Part shown: positions 13,401-22,400 of the stretch, one piece after another
Position numbering within the stretch: position 1 is the stretch's first letter
How the letters are laid out: the number at the start of each line of letters is the position of its first letter
Origin: Alentia gelatinosa
Taxonomy: Eukaryota > Annelida > Polychaeta > Phyllodocida > Polynoidae
NCBI GenBank assembly: GCA_950022655.1
Contig: OX465579.1
Span: forward strand, 80,487,193-80,551,192
Reading direction: 5' to 3'
Length of the DNA stretch: 64,000 nt
The notes under the pieces: model-generated
Database searches by the model: none
The model's input: the letters and a program-made list of their open reading frames with translations, nothing else
Told to the model about the DNA's origin: nothing
Position numbers and translations under genes: made by a program

Positions 13401-16400
13401 GACGAAGTAGAAAAAAAGATTGAAAATATCGATTTATCAGGAAAAGGTGGATAATAAATGCCATATTTATACTGGTTTCAGATAAAAGCGGTTGTATGCT
13501 CCTCAGAGTTGACTGCGCAATATCCTAACTTGCGCTCGGATATTACCTTGCGCCAACTCCTCGGAGCATACTGCCGCTTCTTTCTGAAACCAGTCGATAT
13601 TGTGTATTTATGCGCATTGTGTAGAAGGCTGAAAACACTCAAAACCCAATCGATTGGATCAAGGTTGACAATATCAAACACGATTCTTGTCAGTATAGAG
13701 GGTATCATTTCTTGTTCTTTATTACACTAATTTTTGTATTATTTACAACAAGATTTGTATACAACTTCTTTGTACACAGTCTGGACGGACCAATACAGTA
13801 ATGGAGGACCATATCATATGAGGTGAATTATCTGCAATAAATACAAAAAAAAAGAAAAAAGGCATCGTTAGTTCAATGTAAAGGCTCATGCGTATGCTCC
13901 TGCTCTCAGGATGGTCGAGGAGATCCAGCGGGTGCTGGGCTACGACTGGCTGCTTCTCTTCATGCAAGCCGGTCTGCACCAGTCTACCGTCATCCTCGCC
14001 ATGCGCATGCTCGTCCTCATGCTCGCACTTCCGGCTGCCCTCAGTCGTTTCCGGGAAGGAACTTCCGGTGGCGGTTGGCTTGATGAGACGGAATGTGTGC
14101 TCCAGAACCGGATCGGGATGGTGCTAGGTGAGCGAAAGACACTAATTTTCTCAGATATACCTTAGTCTCAGATCCACAACACATTAAAATCTCGAACTTG
14201 ATTCTTTAAAAAAATAGAGAGTAGAAATGATTCCATTATTAGTAGATTCAAGCCGATTGTTGAAATGACTTTGATAGTGACCTTTTCTGATTGGAACAAA
14301 TCATGTTTGCGACCAGATTAATTTGCTTCTGCTTTTCCTGACAATTATTCTCTCGCTGTGGCAGTTTACGTTGCTAAGAAGAAAAGCGAACCTTTTTAAG
14401 TCCGGACATCAATGCCATCTCTCACATGCTCTGTTGGGTACTTTAACTGTACTGAGTATGCTGGTATTGTTCTTAAATGCTTTAACGCGGGGTTTTCTTC
14501 TGGTGAATGTTACATGTGATTTCTTCCCTCTTCGTCTGCAGTCAACTCGGATACGACTCTCAAACGTGAGCGCGTTCAGTTTACCATTGTGTCATAGGGC
14601 AGTTAGCAGGGTTTGTTTACACCTGTGTTTTAATCCTGTTCCTGAATACCCACACCAGACTGTGTGAGCCCACTGTTGAGCACTTTGTTGCACTTTACCA
14701 TGGCTTTGCAGTTCATCTGTTGCTAATGTCATATTGATTTTTAATTTGCCTTGTGCTTGCCGTCGTTATATAAATTTTTTTTTTTACGATATAGCAACTT
14801 AAATATTTTCTACTTGGTTAAAAGTGTGAAATTGTCCACTAAACTTGTCCTTTTTTGTATACTGTATTGTTTTATATTTGTGCATTATTGGAGGGGTTAT
14901 GACTTAACCACAGTACAGAGACAGACTGTGTCAGAGTGCATTGTAGGCATTAGTTGTGTCTAATAGTCAGGCATGGGATTTCCACATGTTTTTCGGAAAT
15001 ATTGTCATTGTAAATCCATGAGAAAAAAAATTGGAGGGGGGGGGGGGGGTCAAACCAAAAAGTTGTTGCATACCTTGTCATATGTTGAAATCTATTTCTT
15101 TTTATATTTCTAATTTCTATTTATCACCGGTTTGCCCCTCTCAGACTGTCAAGACTGATACTATAGTCTCTCATATCCTTTTCATGACCATGAATTGGTG
15201 TGAACCTTGAAATAAAGCTTTCCTGGTTCTAAACGTGACAAAGTCACTTGCCTTGCCCTAGTCAAACTCTAAGATGTCTGATGAGTCCAAACCGGATGAA
15301 ACCTCGTCTCTCCAACCCTCCTGTAATTTCTTTATAATCTTCAACCATCTAATCTATTTGGTTGATCAATCTTCCCAAATCATCCCTAGGATTGGAGAGT
15401 GTAGACCGGATCTAAGATCCGTTACCATGGTTGGATCACACATTGTCTAATCCACCTTGACCTGGAGACCCTATAATAACTTGGTTTAAACTGACAGGAA
15501 GTTGTCATTAGCAAGGTAGCATCGCTTTATTCAGAGGTTTTTCTCGCCACGTCTTCAATACTATAATACTATGTTGAAATCTAGCAGGTTGACAAAATGA
15601 GGAAGGCCATTTTAGTTCTAAGTTGAAGCCAGATATTCTCTTAAAACAGCTGAAAATGCAAAAGCTACCAGGGTTCTGCCCCTGTATCCCACAGGAAGGC
15701 GCTATGGCCACCAAACCCCTACACTTTTGCCAGATCCTTTTTTTCCAAATTCCATGCCTGTGAAGTGTACTGGGCCAGGGGGGACATATTTACTTTACAA
15801 TGAGCTATTGAAAGCTTGTTCTCGTTCGGCTTCAGGTATTGTAATAGTTACTAAGCTAGTGGAGTAAGTAGAGACATGTTGTTATTTGATTCGAAGTGTC
15901 TGAGAGTCCTATTGTCTGAGAGTCCTCTTGTTAATTATGTGTTTCTGTTATGGGAAAATTACATTTTGTTTTCAATATTTTTTCACTCTACGTACGAAAC
16001 TTCTGTATGCAACACTCAGATAAGAAGATAATTATATTAAGGTTGAGACACCGCCTCCTCCCCTGACCTTCAACACTAGACCTATTGCGGTTGTGATCGG
16101 CAAGGATCACAGCGAAACTTCGGCACTTTCAGTTTCAGTCATCTCGAACCCTAACCAGCTGGCTTCTGTTTTTGGTGTCCTCGCCAGACCCCCACATGCC
16201 AGTTTGTTTATGCCAGTGGTGATGCGTACCTTTACAGATGGCACAGTCCTGTCAAATATTGGTCTTGCGATCCATCCAAGGCAATGCAATGTGCCGGTAT
16301 TGAACTTTAAGCTGACCTTGTCTACCTACACAATGAATTGTCGCAAACTTTGTAGAAGTCCACTGAAACTACTAACTGTGCAAACATTTTAATAGTATTG

Positions 16401-19400
16401 ATTGAAAATTATGTTGAGTGCAAAACTTGCGCGCATCACTATCATCATTATATCAACACTTTTAATCGTCCTTCAATGCATAATTCCCCAATTTTCCCCA
16501 ATAATCCTGACGAGTGTAATGCAAAGGAAACTACACCTAGTAAGTTTCTCTTAGTCGTGAGCAGGTTTTTTAGATACTTTTCAGAACCATCAGTTCTGGT
16601 TAGATCTATCACCCACAAGCACTTAGGGTACTGACAGTGACTTGTGTTTTGAGGTGCTCGATTTGTATAATATGAGCTGCTCATAAAACGGTGTTTCGAG
16701 CTACTCGGTGTGTATGATTCCTCATATATCTGTGTAGTGTAGAGTGGGTACTGACAGTGGCAAGTGTGTTTTGAGTTGCTCAATGTTTATACAGAGATAG
16801 TAGGTTTTTTCTTTTCCACTGAAATCCTTGATTTTATTTTCAGTTTATAGAATTTTCTTTTTTTTACACAGAGAGAATGAATTAGGCCTCATTTACACCA
16901 ATAAATAATGGTTCAACGCTCATCACTTACCACAGCCCCATTCCATGATCAATAACGATGTGCTTTCCATGTTTTCCCAGTCTCTCCGAGGCAGTAACTT
17001 CCATGTGAAAATATATATTTTTTTTATGAGCTCAACTGACATCCCTGATCGCTCTGTATAATATGAGCTGCTCATACATCGGTGTTTTGTACTACTCGGT
17101 GTGGATGATAAGAGTTCTTCATATATCTGTGTAGTGCACAGTGCGTACTGACAGTAACTTGTGTGTTTTGGGTGGTTCGGTGTGTATGATAACAGTTGCG
17201 CATAGAGAAATGTGTGTAGCACTGACGCTGGCCAGTATGCTTTGAGTTGCTCGGGGTTTATTATCCATCGTATACAAAGACCCCATTGAAAATGGGGACT
17301 AAGTAAACCACGACCCATTATATAAAACCTGTCAGATACCATAACTGTGGTATACAGATTCAATGCTGTGGTATACGGCCTCAAAACCATAGTATACCTG
17401 GAAAATAGTCCCTTTGTGCTGTAGAGCAAAGAAATAGTCCCGTTAAAACGGTAATAACTGGGTTTAATTCATTCGAAAAGATGGATAATAAGTACAACAA
17501 ACGATGGTTATGTGGAGAAGCGGCTCGTGTATTCCTATATACCCATATCCAAAACCTCTATAGTTACATACCGCCGCTGGGGGTGCAGTAATTATAAGTT
17601 ATGTAGTGAGGCTGACGTTTTCGACCCAGGCTGACGTTTTCGTCTTGGGCTGACGTTTTCGTCCTGGCCTGACCACGTGACATAAAGAGCAGCAGGATGA
17701 AAACTTAGCTATTGCAGTTACTCGATAAGGGTGGCCATTTTTCTGGGGCTATCGCAGGAAAAAAAATTTTTTTTATCGATATTTAAAGGTATATAGGAAT
17801 AGGGAAACCAAGTACTGGTAATCAAAAGTCAAAGTTACTTGGTACGGCTCGGAAAATTTACTGCCGACGGCCAAGACCTTGGGCAGTAATTTTTCCGAGC
17901 CTTACCTCGTAACTTTGAACTTTTGCTCACCGGAACATAGTTTCCCTCTATTCCTGCGCGTCAACCTCTCGTGGTTTACGGCCGCCTGTCCACAAAATCA
18001 TCGATTATTGTCTATTGTATATGATAACAACTGCTCATAGAGCGGTGTGTATAGCACTCGGTAGATACTGGTCTTGACCCACATGTTTCTGCTGGCAGGT
18101 TTCAGCCTCAACACGAGTGGTGGGCGACATGTAAACAGAGAGATCAACACAGACGTGTGTCACCTGCCTGGCTTTATCGCGCTGCAGTGGCTGCTGCCCA
18201 AACATGCCGATATTCCGACACTCTACTTCCTACAGATGGCGCTACTGATGGGTCAGCCCATCAAGTCTCTGCCAGCCCAGAAACAGGTAATACGCCATTT
18301 TATTATCTATGTTTCATACGTATCTATCACTCCTTCCCGCTTGTACTGTATAATTGCAGTATTTTCTCTTGTGTACTCCATACTTTTTACTGATATCGCT
18401 TGATTTTATATAAAATATAAACATCGACAACTTTTCTTACATTATCAAAACCGTTCGGCCGAGTAGACGAACATATTCAAAATTATTTATCATATTCGAA
18501 AATTATGAAATTGATAAAACTATTATTTTGAAAATATAAAGGAACTCTATCGTTATCGTGTTCTTGTACTGAACCTGATCCTCATTTATCCTCGCTATTG
18601 CTTCGCTTAGATTAAGACGAATTTCACACTGATGTGATTCCTCTTTCACAGTTTGACTTGGACTCCGTGTGGACGTTTATTTTCGGTGTGCCGGCCAGTC
18701 AGCCACCCGGCAACAAACCACGGCGTGACGCCAAGTCGGAGATGTGCCCCGAGGCCGCCATCGTCATTCTGGCCATGATCCGCGCCATGCTTAACCAGGT
18801 AAAACTTCTCAACAGTCCTACGCCTTGTGACTAAGGCGAGACGAAACTTGAAGAATGGATGATTTAGATATAGGTTATAAGACAAGGGGATAGTGGACAG
18901 TTAAGAATGTAAACCTTAAGAGGTAAATCACCATTAGTCTGGCAAACTCGGCAAAGCTAATTAGTCAGAAATAAGTTTAGTAAAGGTGTAATGTCTTTAA
19001 TTAAAATAAAAAAGAATGGAGTAATTTGCATTGAAAAAAAAACACACTGGAAACGCCTATGGTCAAAGATGTCTAGCTATAATGTTTACTAATTGTTCAT
19101 TGAAATACTGTGAAGTGTTTGTACTCTATGTTATCCGGGATGGAATAAAAATTGCTAGTGGAACTAGTAGATGAAGATAGTTAATATGCTCCATGATAAA
19201 AGCATTACCTTTTTGGAGAAGATGTTTCATTTTAGGGGTGATGCTGGTATTAGATCTTATTTAACCCTGATGAATAGAGCGAGACGAAATTTTGCCATAT
19301 AAGATGTTTTATAATCAAGATAATTAGAGGAGATCTTTCTAATAAGGCCCTTTACCAGTCTGCTTATGACATAAAGTGTAGCCACCCAGTATGAGCTTTT

Positions 19401-22400
19401 CAGAGGTTTAGCAGAGTTATATTGATAGCATTGCTCGAGTGTTGAATAACAGGTTACTGGAAGGGGCAGATTCGGCAAGGCAAAAAACAGAACTGTAAGT
19501 ATACCGAAGAATACACTGGACGGCGATTTCGATGGCAGAAATTTCAGGTTACCGACATATTTAGATCCTTGTCTATTTTGACTAGAGATATCACGCTGTC
19601 TTCGACCGGGGTTGCCTGCACTGTGATGACTGATAACACATGTGTATATCATTCTGCGTGGACATTAAAATATGTACGTTTATTTACGCAGAGTCAGACA
19701 TGGGAGAAGGAGACGACGCCTGAGTGGCTACAGGAGTACCCAGTCACCCTGATGCAGTTCTTCCACTTTCTCTACCACAACCAGCCTGAGTTCGTCCCGC
19801 TGTGTATGAGCGGTGACTTCCTTTGCGCATTGGCCGCCACTCTCTTCCCCTACAGGTAACTACAGCTTTTGTATCGGAAGAGTTTGTAAATCCTCAACGC
19901 AGAAAGGGTTCAGTTTTTCACCACAAAAAAATCCTTTCATCGCCGTAGAGACTGGTTTTCTGGTAAGACATAAAGAGATACAAGGATATAAGGTATCATG
20001 CATGTATATCGGCAAAAGGAAAATTCTTATTAACGTGAAATATTTCCTTTGACATAAATACTGAAGTCATCTCATTTTTGGCATCACCATTATCGCGTTA
20101 AATGCGGGTACTTAGGTAGTAGTGGTACATGTATATTCCTGGACTTCTGCAGTTGTGTGATGTATAACAGCCTTCATAAAGGTTCTAAGCTAACAGATAC
20201 AAATGAGCCTGTAAAATTATACTTTATTGGCTTCCTATTGAGATACTTATTTTCAAGGTTAACAGATACATGTAAACTCGTTGACTGCAATAAAATGCCT
20301 TTTGCGTCCAGCTTGTGTGGTTACAGCTCGTCTAGCCTGACGTGGTTATAATGTTCTTTCAGGCAACGATGCACTATGGTATATGAATTGTTACAAGAGC
20401 ATTTTAACATATTGCCAATTATTTACAGCTGTAATACTTACTTTGCTTATCTCAGTAAGTTGTTTCAATGTACAGTCTCACAGCTGTCCACTACACATGA
20501 TTTATGGCTATTCTGCAGATTACGGTCCTTGTGATGTATTTTTTCTATTTTCTCATTAGGTTCATCACAGACAGCAGCTCTGAGCTCTCCTCACCCGTGG
20601 AAGACTTCAAGGTAAGAAACGTGAAATGATTAAAGAGTTGTTGACATGCAATAACATGTAGAATATATATCCTCTGTTCCTACGTACCACAAATATTTAC
20701 GTTTGCATATGATATTGAGTTTGCTGGCCATATGCCAGTCTACCAGTATTGATGACCTTATTTTAGTAGACCTGGCTCTGTAACTATTTAGATAATTTGG
20801 ACGGAGAAACCGAAGGACACTTCTGAATTGCACTATTCTACCACTGTGAATGACGCTTTAGTCCAAAGACTGTGACGTCACAATAGAACACAATTGCAGG
20901 ACAACAGTCACTATATCTATCTATTTATTTAGATAAATCAATTAAAAACAGCAATCGCTCTCATAGAACTCCAATAAGACACGATGTAACAGACATGTAA
21001 ATCACCATATTCTACTAGAACTGTACTATGTGGTGTGGGTTGACACCTTAGTTTTATTTTTGGGTAGTATAGATGTGGCAATAGCGCCTCTGTGTCAAGC
21101 CGATGCAAAAAAAAAAAAATTCTTAGTTTTATTTTTGCTACATTAAACATGTGAACATCATAACATGTAGGCTGTGCAGTCTATAGAGGTGAAGCTTTCA
21201 ATCAGGACCTCCATCTGGTCAATGATTGGTCGGTCAGGCACATGAAAAATGACCATATTTGCACTTTGCATTCTCTTTTCCTTTGAAGCAATTCTTAACA
21301 CTAGATATGTTTATCTGCATATTCAAGTTAGCTTGGTCATAAAATCCGTAGACATATGTAATATATGTAAGTATCCATAGCCCGACCAAATACTGTCAGC
21401 GTTGGTCATGTTTGTAAATAACCCTCATATCGCCGTGGGGTAGTGGAGGGTGAAATAAGCCATAATATACTAAAATGGGTAAATTTTGCACACACCCTCT
21501 TCTTATTTACGGACACATTATAGCCTACAAGACACCGAAATTTGTTCCCGATTCATTCCGACCGTCGGCTCGGTGAGAGTCGGGAATACATTTTCGATGT
21601 CTTATACCTATAAGACACCGACATGTAGACTCTTCCCGACGACACCTCCTCCTTTTATAACCTCGTAAATCAACCTTATTGAGATCAAAGAGTGCGGCCG
21701 GGACCGGTGATAGGTCTATATGGCAATAGTGCAAAGTTTGGTGACTTCTGGTCTATTCAAGATATTAGAAAATGGTTTTCAGATTTATAATCGTCATGGC
21801 CTCCCCTACAAAACGATATAAAGCACTTGTGAATCGGACTGAGGGATACACTTTTTAAATTGCATGCTCAGAATCTGTTACGATCTGTGAAGTGCGTACA
21901 CCGGAATCTAAAGCCCATAAGACAGCGACATTTTCCACAGATTGTCCCCGATCCGATCACCGATTATAATCAGGAACAAGAATGTCGCTGTCTTATACCC
22001 TTTGCCGATCACACGTGAGTTGCCTCTTTCACAGTGGCTCCCCCTGTGTCTTGGGTGCGGAACTAACTTCGTCTCCACTTTATGACACAAATCCGTAGGG
22101 TCGGTCAGAATCGGGTCGCTGTACGCACTTCACATACCCGATTTTAATCGGGTCGGGCATTACTAGCGTCGGGTAATGACCGACTCTACCCGACCATGAT
22201 CGTGTCGCTGTACGCACTTCACAGACTGTTCCCGATTCTGAGAAGACCATTTGAACATCGATGCTACCTATCCCCTAGTCCGATTTACAAGTGCCTTATA
22301 CCGATTTATAGGGGAGACAGAGGTGATAATGAATCTGAAAACTGTTTCAGAATATCTTAATTGGATCTAAAGTTATGAAACTTTGAATTATTTTCTACGA

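Larger units (their letters stand above)
16625..18070. repeat. Degenerate minisatellite-like units of about 160 bp, interrupted
   Basis: Related units around 16625-16790, 17048-17265 and 18010-18070 share GGTACTGACAGT, TTTGAGTTGCTC, GTATAATATGAGCTGCTCAT, CTACTCGGTGTG and CATATATCTGTGTAGTG. A MITE (16793-17047) and a fold-back element separate the units. The GAGTTGCTC core also recalls the minisatellite at 241-1292. Confidence 0.6.
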
